A DNA stretch of 64,000 bases from the NCBI GenBank assembly GCA_037176885.1, contig JAWWNJ010000081.1, positions 1,116,001-1,180,000 of the forward strand, given 5' to 3'. Positions 1-11,097 of the stretch are shown here, piece by piece. Position 1 is the first letter of the stretch. Every line of letters starts with the position of its first letter. Both the position numbers and the translations under genes were made by a program. Below the pieces are notes generated by a model that worked only from the letters and a program-made list of their open reading frames with translations, had not been told where the DNA came from and did no database searches. This DNA is from Favolaschia claudopus (taxonomy: Eukaryota; Basidiomycota; Agaricomycetes; Agaricales; Mycenaceae).

Positions 1-1100
1 GGTATAGTCCGAATTCGACATAGTTGGTAGCGAAAGAGGTGAAAGTAGTAGTATTCAAGGTCCATAGAGTCAATCAGCCTCGAAGGTTCCACCGGTGGGA
101 GTAGATATTTTGAAGGGTGGATAATTTGAACGCGATATGCACAAGGAAGGGGGGGAGACTCCCAAAACTGCCCCACCTCATGGCAGTCGAAATCCACTTC
201 GATACACATCTTCCCTGACGGATGGAACCAAGATGTGCACATCGCGGATGTCTGGAAGATATAATGGATTGAGAAGTCTTTATTGATAATCATGTTCAAG
301 CGCACCAGCACTGGGGAATCTGTCGTTAACGCAATATAAGAGCCATGAGCCTGTATTTGTCACAATGCCGGTTAAGTTGTGAGCAGCATGGAAGTCAGAT
401 CAATTCAGACCATGTACCTCGAACTCCTCTTTCTGGTGGATAACGCTGTGAGCTAGCATCGCTGCAGGGCAGATTGCTTACAAAGAACTTGAAAAAGTAA
501 ATTCGATGTGTTGGTGAGACGCTGTACACTTGTCTCATTTGCTCATATGATACATATTCTATCTGAAGTCGTTATTCACGGCGGGGAGAAAAAATGTGCG
601 ACACCACCATCGTGATAGATTGCTGCACAGAGACCCTGGGACAATGTTATCCCAAAGAGCGGGAAAACGTTGGGATGTCTCGATGGTATGATTAAGACTG
701 TATTTGTAAGATAGAGAAACGCACCGCAATCCCACGTGCAGTGGTATGTATTCATCCCATTTCTCTTTCAAGTCTTTCTCTTGGCCCTCATATATCGCGA
801 CCGTCATAGGCAACTCCATTTCAACAATCTTGGCTGTGTAAACGTGCCGAACAACGTTTCGACCGTCTACGCGTCGCACGCCACCTCCGATATCCTTTCC
901 TAGCACAATATCTCCTAAACGTATCCTTCGGAAATCTATGCCTCGGAATTAGTGATTAGCACATTGAGTGAACGAGTAGAATGTTTGCGCACTCTCGAAC
1001 TCTTTCTCTTTTCTCTGCACAGTGAGGTTGAATGTTCCACCGCTGATCCTGAAATGTCGATTCCGGTGGAAAAGCGCTCTGATTTGATGCCCTAAATTGT
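1..1100 (-). CDS. Partial gene of an agaric-specific family of unknown function
   Basis: The gene reads leftwards and runs off the window at base 1. Visible pieces are an exon ending at about 906 and reaching down to about 720 (FRRIRLGDIVLGKDIGGGVR and on through the ATG-like MTVAIYEGQ), a short piece around 600-715 in a shifted frame (HPNVFPLFGITLSQGLCAAI), and a long open piece over about 1-352 that includes RLIDSMDLEYYYFHLFRYQL. Upstream, at about 950-1080, the string ISGGTFNLTVQ is readable. From memory, this combination (ISGG, LGDI, MTVAIYxG, then a late SLxLEQYY-like segment) is typical of an expanded family in Mycena-like agarics with no assigned function. Frame changes between pieces are compatible with short introns, for example about 535-587, but I could not settle every junction. 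It may be a functional multi-exon gene or an early pseudogene. Confidence 0.5.
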
Positions 1101-1109
1101 CAGGCTCAA

Positions 1110-1719
1110 TCAAAGGCGAAGGCGACGGACATACTGGACAACTGAGGGTCTCGAGATCTCCTCTACTTCAGAGTCGTCCTTTGTCGGGACACTGCGGGTG
1201 CGGCAAGACATGAGTGTTGGTAGGAGGGAAAGGAACAGCTGCCGTGACTCACGCATTCCCTCTCTATTACGCTTAACACCTAGAATAACTGTAAACTGAT
1301 AATGTTCATCATCGGGAAGATGGCTCTGTCACTCGGAGACTGTTGTACCCAGAGTTTCTCACGAATTGCCGTACCCTGCGCGATTGCCTTGTATACAGTC
1401 GTCGGATGAGGTGCATCCCGCCGACTGGCTTCAGCTGCATGCCATGCCAGGAGCGAGCTTGCGGAGTTGAAAGGCGGATACGCTGAGGAGGCATGCCACC
1501 GAATCCCTGGGGCGGCAATTTCGTCCACGTCCGACAACGTCGCTTGGTTGAGCGGTGGCAGTTTGAATGGGGGCAAAGAATGGCCATCTAGACAAGCGTT
1601 AAAGATAGTCGGCGCCAGCGGGGAGGGGAAGGTCAGAGCTGGGTTTTGACGCGCTATTTCGTAGGTAGGAAGACAGACGCACGGGGCAGACAGCAATTAG
1701 ATTAGTACATTCCTGATCC
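1110..1719. other. Stretch without a recognised gene
   Basis: A 138-codon open frame lies on the minus strand at 1280-1696. It shows no domain, signal peptide or clear splice context. It could be an upstream exon of the gene to its left, but I see no support for that. Confidence 0.3.
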
Positions 1720-2359
1720 TAGCTGTATTTATTTCCAATCAGAACAGATACTGTAGGAGGGAGAGACCGAGTGAGCGAGCAAGCGGTGAGTCGGACCAGG
1801 CAAGTTTGGAGCAGCACACGGTGTTCTTCAGGCTCGAAGCAAAGCAGTTTCCAATGATATCAGCAACTTGAAGTCGTTCCGAGCCGACCGTGAGCGGCAT
1901 GGGGGGAAGCAAAAGCGAAAGTGGTTTGAAGAGGTGAAGGTTGAAGGGAAGAGGCAGAGTCACATCAATCACATCAATGAGTATACGTAGCCAAACAAGC
2001 TCACAACACGCTCAAACAAAAGCATCTTGGTGTCAACCATCATGTCGTCGACATCGACTCTCGAGCAAGCTTGTTGCGATACTCATCCGACTTTTCCTCT
2101 GCTTGTCAAATCATCGATCATCTCTCAAGTCTCGACTGTCGAATCCTTTTCTGCCCCCCACTCTGGAGTCTGCCCGTCATCAAAGAATCGACTTCAAGTC
2201 AACTTCAAGTTCAAGATCGTTCAAAGATCATTCGATCTTTGGAGCTCCCGAGACCGGCATCTCCCCGTTTTCACCGTGGCTTGCGGCGGCTTGCCGTGGC
2301 TCCCGCCTTTTCCGTCTTCAAAGTGCCTTCAGCTTTTCCCGTGAGTAACTTCCCTCACT

Positions 2360-3160
2360 CGAAAGCTCTGGCTCCGCCAGCTAAAACCTTGCTCGCTCGG
2401 AAAAAGGAACAGGGATAATACTGTACGGTGTGTGTGAGGTTCTTATTATTGAACGACTATCTTCAAAAGAGTATATAAAGTCTTGTTACGAGACTGGGTT
2501 CTTATACGGATAATCTCGGATAATGTTATTCGGAAAAGTTCGGAAACCCCCCAATTTTTACGGCGAGTGCCGGCAGAACCCTGGCATTTATTCACAACGG
2601 CAACTTGAAGATGCCCTAGGTTGCGGTGTAGATCCTTCACTTCATTTGCTTTGTTCGCTCTCGTTCCGTCCAATTTTTTCTTCGCGGAATCCCCGGCGAA
2701 GGCTATTGATGTGATGGTCAGTGCCGAATTTTGATCCAAAGCAATATTCTACAGCCAAGAATTACAACGGACGTAGTAATGTGAAGTCTTGAGATGCCTA
2801 CCGAGCCTTGACTCTACACATTTCTCAATGCCACATTTCGCAGTTGAGCAAACAAGTTAATGCTGTCTGCCGGCGAGATACCCGGTCTCTGGCTGCCGGC
2901 AGGGTTTCCCTTCCTCCTGCGGCTTCATATAAAAACTAAGGAATCTTTGATTCCGGAGGTTGCATGGCTCTCCAGTCTATGACATTTGCTCTATGTACCA
3001 TTATTGTACAATTATTCAACGTGCTAGCAGTTTTTCCGCCGAGACGGAAGGTCGCATCAATCATTGAATTGTGCCGCTTTTGATGATTACAAATGCTGTG
3101 CACAAGCATCAAAAAGAGGTTTCGGGAATCCTAAATAAACCTTGGCAAGCAAGGTAATTC
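2360..3160. other. About 0.8 kb present in arm A but absent from arm B
   Basis: Arm B runs directly from the counterpart of about 2345 to the counterpart of about 3165. This stretch is therefore an insertion in arm A or a deletion from arm B. It contains a TATA-like TATATAAAG near 2470 and no gene that I recognise. Clean end repeats or a target duplication were not found. Confidence 0.45.
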
Positions 3161-3500
3161 CCCTGCCTCTCGATTCCATGATGCACGCAATATTTTAGTG
3201 TGAGTCTAGTGTTTCTCTCTATCCAATAACACTCGACGGTATCAAGCTGACTCAGACTGTGTAGATGAGTTGATAGGTCATCGCTATGTCATAGTCTACC
3301 GTTCTACTTCGCTAGACTGATCACCTTCGCCGCTCATATAGGTATTACTGCCCTGAGGCCTGAGCACCGAGCATTAATTGGTCTCTTCATTCAAGCGTAA
3401 CACAATATTAATCTCCTCCCAGAAGTGAGCGAAGCTCTATAGCCGTAGTAAGTCAGTGAAATCTCGGACCGAATCTGACGAATTACCCCTGCAGACCTAC

Positions 3501-3584
3501 AGACCCGCGGTGGCCGCACTCGCATTTCATCCCCCTTGTTCATGATATTCAGCGAGCTCACTCGTTCGATTCGAGATCGGGTCG
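3501..3584 (+). other. tRNA-like module in repeat arm A
   Basis: The 84-nt segment starts AGACCCG and ends with CGGGTC, so six acceptor-type pairs form. A box resembling an internal A box (TGGCCGCACTCG) follows, then a B-box-like GTTCGATTC in a hairpin of four pairs. CTCGC and GCGAG can pair around a 28-nt loop where an anticodon arm would be. The D-loop is too short and lacks GG, and the anticodon loop has no normal start. I therefore regard it as tRNA-derived rather than a working tRNA. A degenerate partial second copy of the A-box side begins near 3763. Confidence 0.5.
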
Positions 3585-4544
3585 TGGCCTAGAGTGTATG
3601 TTGATCCTAATTTTTATGTTTCTAGCGTCGTCTCATCGACTCGCTCTAGATCTTTCATCCCGTCAAGCACGCTCTAGAACTAGTACCCCAGGATCATCGT
3701 TCAATCATCCGACGGTACGAATTCACTCAACCCTCGACGAATCCCGGAATCAAGATTCATGGTGGCCGCACTTGCGTTGACTCGGGCCGAAGAGCCGGAT
3801 GATGCCTGCGCAAACATCAGCACAGCTTTGTGTCTTGCTTTCGACCACCACAAGACCACCATGTCCTCGAGCTCTGAACGCTTCTTCTGTGATTAATTGC
3901 TTCGAGGCAATATTTCATACTGTTTCTGGCCGTGCATGGCCTACGTTTTTGGTTCATTCTCGACCCTCCGCGGTTCGACGGCTCAGCTGTGAGCCTGTGA
4001 CGTGCCCATGTTTCGACCTTGCTCAAATAATGACTCTTCTCCCCTCCACAATCCGATATCTCTATCGAAACTCTCGACCCATAAGCTCTGGATATGCTCT
4101 ACTCGATAAGACGCTTCCTCACGGCCTTTTTTCTCGACTTGAGCTTGAATTCTGCGACTCGCCAATATACTTATCGACAGCTTGACACTGGAATGACCGC
4201 TCATCGATACACTTGGGTCTTTTTTTGGTGTTCACCACACGGTTCGGGCATACTTCCCCTACTTCTGCTTCCCTCGACGCGATCTCTGAACTACCGATGA
4301 CATGCGAAATTTCAGGACCAGGCGTCTGGAAGTCACACTGGCGCTTGAGATTTGACGGACAGCACTCGTCAAAGCTTCTTGAATTCAACTCCGACAGATT
4401 CTACTCCCACCGGACCATTCCATTTCTTCATTCAACTCATACATTCCTGGTGCCAGTTCCGGCGATTTAGAACTTGCATTAATTGCGCACGCCAATGCGG
4501 ACTTGATGCATGGAGCGGCCGAATTCTTGTGGTCATATACTCGA

Positions 4545-4553
4545 GTATATAAG
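4545..4553 (+). promoter_or_regulatory. TATA box of the Cys-rich/jacalin-like gene
   Basis: GTATATAAG lies about 40 bases upstream of the ATG at 4594, the usual spacing for a fungal TATA box with a very short leader. Confidence 0.55.
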
Positions 4554-4593
4554 CTCAGGTGCTCTATATCCTCGTCTCAAGCTCGCAACTAAA

Positions 4594-6079
4594 ATGTCGT
4601 TCACACGCAGCCTTTTTCTTACACTCGCAATCGCGGTATGTTTCCTTCGTTCTCGAGCCAGTCCCCTGGTTTATTTAAAGCTGACGTCCAATCAACCCAG
4701 ACAGCCTCTGCTATTGCTACATCCCTCGACATCGTCGAACGCGCCCCGATCAATCAATGCTGCAGCAGCCTCATCTCCGCCACCTCCCCCGCCGTAGCCC
4801 CCATTCTCCTCCTCCTCGGCATCGTTGTTCCTCCGATCGGCCAGATCGGTGTTTGCTGCAAGTCAATCTCGTCGACCTGCGCGGATGATTGGCGAGTCAT
4901 GTTTTGCTGCATTTACCACGGTATTTAAATGTCTTCACTCATCCAGCGACGGAACAGCAGTATCCTGCGCGGCTGTAACACTGTCTGTGCTCGGAATCGA
5001 CATCGGCGCGGGATGCACGCCTCTTCCCCCTTGCCCGCCGTGTAACACGTATGCCGCCGCCTCTTCTCACATCTACCATTCCGCGCTTAGTTGAGAGTAC
5101 CACAGCATTGGAACCACCACCTCCGACCTCTTTGGCGCCAACATGGGCAACGCGTTCAACGATCTTTCTGCAGGTGAGTTGTCCATCTCGAAGCCAACAT
5201 TCCATTCTACTGCTGTATTAACACGTACCTTGTTTCAGTCGCTGGCAATGGCACCATCACGACCACCACAGCACCCTCCATCCAGACAATCTTCGTTCGG
5301 CACGGGTCTGTCGTGAGTATCAATCATATTGCTTCGAAATCGCCCCAGAATCTTCTTCTACTCTAATTCATTAATCAATTAACACTAACATGCATTCAAG
5401 ATCGACGGAATCGCAGTCGCCTACGCCTCAGGCCTAGGCAAGCCTCAAATCACCATCTCACATGGCACGTCTCAGACGGCGGACGGGCCCACGAATACCG
5501 CGGTCATTCTGAACGGTATTAATATATATATCATCCATTCATCGTCGTCTGAGCTGACTGAGGTATTGTCAATAGTAAACGAAACAATCACCAGCGTCGC
5601 CGGCGTGAGCGGTACACGCGCCCCATTTGGACTTCGTATCCTACAACTCAAGTTTGAGATTCTCGACTCGGCTACGAACGCGACGCGGATTGTGGGGGTA
5701 AGCTTGCTCTCCGTTTTTATTTGCTCCTCCTCTTTTCTCTTTTTACTTCTGTTCTTCTCTCCCTATTCTCTTTCATCCCTCAACGAACCGCTCGCTGACT
5801 TTCTCTCTCTTCCTTTCCCCTTCGATTTACTTACTTCGAAGCCCTTCGGCTCCGCCAGTGGAACCGCATTCAACGTCACTGGCACAGGCCCGCTCCTTGC
5901 GCTGGGTGGATTCGCAATCGATACGAATTCGAGCCGTGAGTGTCCAATTTTTGTGTGAGGTAGTTATGCGTTGATGACTTTCTCGATTTATAGTTGCGGA
6001 GTTGAATGGCGCGCCTGGCGGGCTGTATGGGCTGACGTTCATTACTTCGACGGGGCTTGATTGTCCTCCTTCTGCGTAG
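4594..6079 (+). CDS. Secreted Cys-rich (hydrophobin-like) N-terminus joined to a jacalin-like lectin domain
   Basis: ATG 4594 opens a signal peptide (MSFTRSLFLTLAIA...), split by an intron at 4636-4700. The next exon carries a hydrophobin-like stretch, QCCSSLISATSPAVAPILLL, followed by VCC, STC and FCC cysteines. A later segment, VLGIDIGAGCTPL, resembles a class I hydrophobin tail. The usual first cysteine is not visible, and the splice within about 4880-4965 is unresolved because a TAA lies in the through-frame. An intron at 5049-5105 then joins in frame to a jacalin-like domain: exons 5106-5173, 5239-5312 and 5401-5516, then two more with acceptors near 5840 and 5995. Family marks are NAFNDL, VRHGSVIDGIAVAY, ETITSVAGVSG and GPFGSASGTAF. 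Stop TAG is at 6077-6079. Jacalin domains bind carbohydrate, so a secreted cell-surface lectin role is inferred. No ATG precedes the jacalin domain except the signal-peptide one, which favours a single gene. Confidence 0.6.
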
Positions 6080-6250
6080 AAGGGATAGAGAAAGAAGGAA
6101 GAGGGAGTGGGTGGTTTCTTTACGTACAAGTCTTGTACGTTCTCGCCAATGGGAATATTTTCGGTGTTGCAAATAATTATTACATAGACTCAAACGCTCC
6201 GCAATGGGTATAGATGATGCAGAAACCAACACCTCTCGCGATCCCTTCGG

Positions 6251-7552
6251 CTACTCTTCCTCTTCCACTCCTTCTTCCCCCTCACCCTCATCCTCAACCT
6301 CAACCTCATCCCCACCAACCAACTCATCAAAATTCCCCTGACACCGCACCAACTCCAACTCAAAATTCCGATGGTGTTCCAACAAATCCATCAACTGCTC
6401 CGCGTACATATCATACACATTAACCAGCTTCAACCGCGTGAGCCTTATATCGAAGCGCCTGAAATATTCCATGAACGTAGTATGGAATGCGTTGTTGTTT
6501 TCGGAGTAATACGCCTCGCCCTGGTGGTTCAGCGTGAAGGAGGTGAGAGCGGGGAGGTGGAAGCGAAGGAGGAAGGCTGTGACGGATGCGTAGCGGGAGA
6601 ATACCAACTCGAGATGCGTTATCGATGCAAGGACAATTCGAGACTCATCCGGGAGTTGAGGAGGTCGAGCTGTATTGTTTGACTCAAGTTCCAGTGGCGC
6701 GTCATCGTCATCGTCCGCGATGGGCCATATCCCGCTGACATTGCCCTCCTCGTCGTCTGATTCGTCGAAAGTATAATGCTCCGCCGAAGCGTGAACGTCC
6801 AGATGAAACGCACACCTCTCGAGCGAGTCGAGAAGCGGGAGCATGCGATACAAACTTGCTTCCGGCACTGGAATCCGAATCTCCAAGCTCCGCATAGAAT
6901 GGAGATTTAGCCCTAGCGCAATAAGATCGAGCTTGCCGCTGCAAAACACCCAATTGGTGATGCTGATCGCAAAGCTAGAGAGCCGGGGCGCCAGTTGCGC
7001 TATGGTTGTGCGCGTGGTGTCCTCTGGACGGCATACATGCCATTCCTCATTCGGGTTCTCCATCTGGCATAGGAACGTCAAGCGATCGAGCTGGGGGAAG
7101 GTGTCGGGAGGGAGATGGAAGAAGGTGCGGAGGTGATGGTCGTCGACGATGATATCCAATACCCGAATCTGCCGGCCGTACGGAATGACAACGTCTTTGA
7201 GGACACGGTGAGGCATTCGTTCGCTACAATTGAGCTCGAGCTCTAGGCTCCAGCAAGTGTGGGGATCGCCAGGCTGCCCGAGAAGTTGGAGTAGCAGCTC
7301 TAATACAATGGGATAGTCGGTTTCGTCCCCCTCGATATCGAACCGCTGCCAGAGTCTCGCGCGGGCAAGATTTCTCCAGCGACGATTAACGTGCGCGATG
7401 TCGATGATGGAGTCTTGCCAATAGCGCAGGCCGCGGGCTTGGTGTCGGGATAATGGGATTCGGTTGGCTCGTGGATGGGTTGAATCTGGATGTTCGACGG
7501 CCCAGATGAAAATCATCGCCAAGATTTCGTTGGGGAGAGCGTTTGCGGACAT
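6251..7552 (-). CDS. F-box protein with leucine-rich C-terminal half
   Basis: A single open frame of 433 codons reads leftwards from ATG 7552. Residues about 5-70 form an F-box (ALPNEILAMIFIWAVEHP, then VNRRWRNLARARLWQRFDI), the segment that docks an SCF ubiquitin ligase adaptor (Skp1). The rest holds irregular leucine-rich stretches typical of agaric F-box proteins, an acidic insert around residue 285 (DESDDEEGN, then DDDDD) and a very acidic tail. The substrate is unknown. No intron is needed. The gene is convergent with the lectin-like gene on its left, whose stop is about 170 bases away. Agarics carry hundreds of such genes, so the context says little about its job. Confidence 0.85.
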   Translation of the reverse strand: MSANALPNEILAMIFIWAVEHPDSTHPRANRIPLSRHQARGLRYWQDSIIDIAHVNRRWRNLARARLWQRFDIEGDETDYPIVLELLLQLLGQPGDPHTCWSLELELNCSERMPHRVLKDVVIPYGRQIRVLDIIVDDHHLRTFFHLPPDTFPQLDRLTFLCQMENPNEEWHVCRPEDTTRTTIAQLAPRLSSFAISITNWVFCSGKLDLIALGLNLHSMRSLEIRIPVPEASLYRMLPLLDSLERCAFHLDVHASAEHYTFDESDDEEGNVSGIWPIADDDDDAPLELESNNTARPPQLPDESRIVLASITHLELVFSRYASVTAFLLRFHLPALTSFTLNHQGEAYYSENNNAFHTTFMEYFRRFDIRLTRLKLVNVYDMYAEQLMDLLEHHRNFELELVRCQGNFDELVGGDEVEVEDEGEGEEGVEEEE

Positions 7553-7559
7553 CTTTTGG

Positions 7560-8490
7560 GTGGATTTTTAGAGAAGAGAAATGAAACAGATGTTGGTACG
7601 AATGCGGAGAAAGAATCAGGTTGTAGCGCACCGATGGCAGTCGATCTTAATGGATGTGGAGTCGTCGGGGAGGGAGGAAGTACTTGGGGGAGCTGGAGCA
7701 ACAGCCTACGATCTTATATCTTGCTGTCCTTGTAATCTAACGTCGTCTTCAAAGTTACAGGATGTAGAAGACTAACAAACAATAAGGGCCGCACGTTTGG
7801 AACTTGTTCTCCTAAATCGAGACAATACATTGCAGTACAATGTCCACGAATCGGAAAACAACATCAACGGTCCAGTATCAAAGCTATGCATCATCGAAGA
7901 GACGTACCTTGGGAAATGAAGAGGACAAAGCGCCAGTACTTTGGCTTGAAATCGTATCCTAGTAACTATCATTTCACCTGTGAACAGATGTGAGAAGTTC
8001 CCGAACGCGGGAAGAAAGAACAATAACAATTGGGTTGTGGGAAGACGGTGACCTGACTGAGTTGCCGCATGCCGCTTTGGATTCCGGCGTGCTTTAGGTA
8101 TCGTGTGTCAATCTGCAGCGATCGATGACTCGCGATGAGAAAAAAATCATAAAGCGAAAAAAATAGCGAAGAGGGGTACTTGACGTTCGGAACCTAAGCT
8201 CGCCTCCTACGGGCCGAGTCCTCTAATTCAATACAGATCAGAATTGCGAATAGGAATTGGCAAACGGCTTGGAAAAGTCTATACATAACGACCTGGGAAA
8301 CGATCAGTGTAGCCTTTGCATACCTGATTGTCCGATTGCCTTGCCGGGATTCGATGGGTTGCTTGATGGCCCCTGTTAGCCGTATCGCCAGTCCATCGGC
8401 CCTGCTGCGGCACAACTGACCCGCCATTCGGAAACGATCAGCCGGAGTCCGGACGTACGCTTGCCGTCCCAATTCGTAGGGGCAAAATTC
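7560..8490. other. Stretch without a recognised gene
   Basis: This is the upstream region of the F-box gene on the minus strand and the spacer to repeat arm B. The short open frames have no coding character. Nothing further was identified. Confidence 0.4.
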
Positions 8491-9529
8491 GAGTGAGAAA
8501 ACAAGACCGTGGGGAAAGTGTTGTATCGAGTAAAGCATGTCCAGAACTTACAGACTAGGAGCTTCGATGGAGATCGAATTGTAGAGCAGACGCCCGTCGA
8601 ACCGTGGAGAGAATACCAGATGCGTAGTAGGCTATTCACGGCCACCAATAATCTAAGATATCGCCTTGAAGCAGGTAATCGCAGAAGAGCCATTACGGAG
8701 CCAGCAGAGCTCGAGGACATGGTGGTCGAAAGCAAGACGGAAAGCTGTGTTGATCGTTGCTGCTGTTAGGACATCCGGCTCCTCGGCCTGAGTAACAAAG
8801 CCAAACAGTTGGGTGGGTTACTGTCGAGTCCCTCTGATGTTCTAACGTCGCAGCACGTATGCGGCCGGTCGCAAATAGAGTAGGAGTGTTCGAGAGCAAT
8901 GTTCTCGATAGGAGTTTTTAGCTAACTGCAACAACACCGGAATCGTTTTCATCAGTCGACCATTTTGGAGCATCACAAGTTACACTTGCTCTCACCCGTC
9001 CCTCCTGAGACGGCGAATTGAATTACAAATTGAGATCCCTCTTCCCAGTTGGCTTTTAACACTATGCAAAACAATCGACAATAAGTAAAAAAAAAATTGA
9101 AAAATCATCTCAGCATTTCAAGACCCGATCCCGAATTGAACGGGAACGCCTGCTGCACGATAATGGTTGCATATTGCTGCTAATGGAGAGCAGGCTTCGC
9201 CTGCACGAGCCGTTGATAGGTTTATTCGAAATTTAACAGTACGTAGGTAAATATATTGAAACTGCATCGTAAACTCGCCGTCGATGACTCGGTTTGGACT
9301 TTTGTTGAATCCGAGTTAGGTTTTGACGGAAACGTCGAAGACTCACCGAGATAGAAGACCAAATACCATGCAGGAGCAATCGAAGTGTCCAATATTGAAA
9401 CCCAGCGCATTTGATCTGAAGTTGATTTGAGGATCAGTTTCTGAATCGAAAATATAAGGGAGTTGAACAACAACAAAACAATATCCAGAAATACACCAAA
9501 AAGTTCATCCGCCGCTGCAAGGGTTAAAG

Positions 9530-9627
9530 TCCATCCCCGAATCGAACGGGTGCACCTGCTAACCTCGTGAGTGATGATGACATGAACACATGTGACAAAG
9601 CGCAAGTGCGGCCACCATGGGTCTTTA
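9530..9627 (-). other. tRNA-like module 2 in repeat arm B
   Basis: Read on the minus strand it begins AGACCCATGGTGGCCGCAC and ends in a B-box hairpin, ACCCGTTCGATTCGGGG, followed by an imperfect acceptor partner ATGGACT. It is clearly related to the module at 9816-9899 but more decayed. Confidence 0.45.
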
Positions 9628-9815
9628 TTCAGTATGCTGGGATTCGTCGAGGGTTGAGTAACTTCGTACCATTGGATGATTGACGATGATCCTGGGGTAC
9701 TAGTTCTAGCCACACGGGACAGAGCGTGCTTGACAGGATGAAAGATTTAGAGCGAGTCGATGCGACAAGGAGGAAGCATATATAAAAATGAGAAGGAAAG
9801 TTTTTCCTCAATGTA

Positions 9816-9899
9816 AGACCCGATCTCGAATCGAACGAGTGAGCTCGCTGAATATCATGAACAAGGGGAATGAAGTGCGAGTGCGGCCACCGCGGGTCT
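9816..9899 (-). other. tRNA-like module 1 in repeat arm B
   Basis: This is the best preserved module. AGACCCG pairs perfectly with CGGGTCT over seven bases. The inner CGC/GCG stem and the T-arm-like hairpin around TTCGATT are intact, and the length is 84 nt as in arm A. The D arm is minimal and the central loop is 28 nt, so I call it a tRNA-derived pol III-type module, possibly the head of a SINE-like element, not a functional tRNA. Confidence 0.55.
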
Positions 9900-10888
9900 G
9901 TGCAGTCTCCAGGATTAATCTGTGAGATTCAGTCCGGGAAATCACTCACTGGGTCGAGCATACCACGGCGATAAAACACTCTCACTTCTGGGAGGAGATT
10001 GTGTTACGTTTGAATGGAGAGAACAAGTAATGCTCCGAAGTTGATCAACCTAGCAAAGTAAAACGGTAAACCAGAGTGAAGCTATGACATACCGATAACC
10101 TATCAGCTCATCTATACAGGCAGTCAAGCTTAACACCGTCGAGTGTCCTTGGATAGAGAGAAACACTAGACTCACGCTAAAATATTCCGTGCATAATGGA
10201 ATCGGAGGCAGAGGAATGAGGGAAAATGGAAGGAAACCTGAAGCCACCTTGAAGGCGGAAAAGCTGGAGCCATGGTGAGGACGGGCGGATTTCAGTGCCA
10301 GCCAGACTGGGAACCCGAACGGCGACCCAGTTTGTTCAATTTTGCCGATTTTGAATGAAATCTGATTCTTTGGTGACGGTTGGGTACGTTGGGTGACGGG
10401 CAGAGTGGAGGGCAGAGATGGATTCGACAGTTAAGAGATAATTTGAGAAGGAAAGGAAAAGTCGGATGAGTATCGAAACAAGCTTGCTCGAGAGTCGAGG
10501 TCGACGACATGATGGTTGGGAGCAAGATGCTTTTGTTTGAGTGTGTTGTGGGCTTGTTTGGCTACGCTTCAAATCACTTTCGCGTTTGCTTCCCCCCATG
10601 CCGCTGACGGTCCGCTCGGAACGACTTTGAGTCGCTGATATCATTGGAATTGCTTTGCTTCGAGCCTGCAGAACAGCGTGTGCTGCTCCAACCTCGTCTG
10701 GTCCGACTCGGGCATTGAATGCCGCCTGGCCACTTCAAGTTGCTCGCTCACTTGATTGGAAATAAATACAGCTTAATCCGTACTACTCTAAGTCTCTACT
10801 ATACCTTCGCTGCATTTTCTTGACGAGATTCGCCTACTTGATGATCTGCGCCGCTCATCGTAACCGCCTCGCCGTTTGGCGTCGATCA

Positions 10889-11097
10889 CATCAGGAAAAA
10901 CCCAAATTCTATCAATTTCTATGTGGTACAATACCCCCCTCCCAGGTTTCTATGGCGGTCTCCAGAGTGCCACATAGTTCCCATAGCTGGCCATAGACGG
11001 TCATAGACAGTCATAGACAATTTCACTCTAACAACTATGACTGTCTCTGGCGCGCTATACGGAACTGCATAGAAACCTGCATCAGGAAAACCCAGAT
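10889..11097 (+). repeat. Short interspersed repeat R2, copy 1
   Basis: Two direct copies of CATCAGGAAAAACCC (10889 and, with one A fewer, 11080) bracket about 180 bases rich in CATAG/CTATG. A second, inverted copy of the same arrangement lies at 41041-41132. In both places R2 abuts sequence of the R1 flank. No coding capacity was seen. From here to about 11500 no gene is visible. Confidence 0.5.

Larger units (their letters stand above)
1720..4160 (+). repeat. Dispersed repeat family R1, arm A (inverted relative to 8.5-10.8 kb)
   Basis: Four blocks of this stretch reappear in reverse orientation further right: 1720-2345 matches 10790-10245, 3165-3430 matches 10225-9985, 3480-3790 matches 9910-9590, and 3830-4150 matches 8790-8500. 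The order is the same, so the two arms are an inverted pair. The first block also matches 44285-44790. Shared markers include GAAGTCGTTCCGAGC-like text, the ATGTCGTCGAC box near 2041 and GCTTGCTCGAGAG. Divergence is moderate, with many substitutions and small indels, so the copies are old. Short open frames inside are not conserved between copies and are not called as genes. The element class is unknown; no transposase and no clear terminal repeats were found. Confidence 0.75.
8500..10790 (-). repeat. Dispersed repeat family R1, arm B
   Basis: This is the reverse-complement partner of arm A, with the blocks in the same internal order. It has about 0.8 kb extra (about 8790-9590) compared with arm A, including a degenerate tRNA-like 3' end at about 9120-9150 (minus). 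The box around the ATGTCGTCGAC text lies near 10500. Together the arms enclose about 4.3 kb with the lectin-like and F-box genes. Open frames of up to 163 codons here, such as 9222-9713, overlap the tRNA-like modules and are not conserved in arm A, so I do not call them genes. Confidence 0.75.

Noticed and set aside
9816..9899. A working tRNA gene
   Set aside because: The D-loop is too short and lacks GG, there is no proper anticodon loop, and there is a T-stem mismatch. It is called tRNA-like only.
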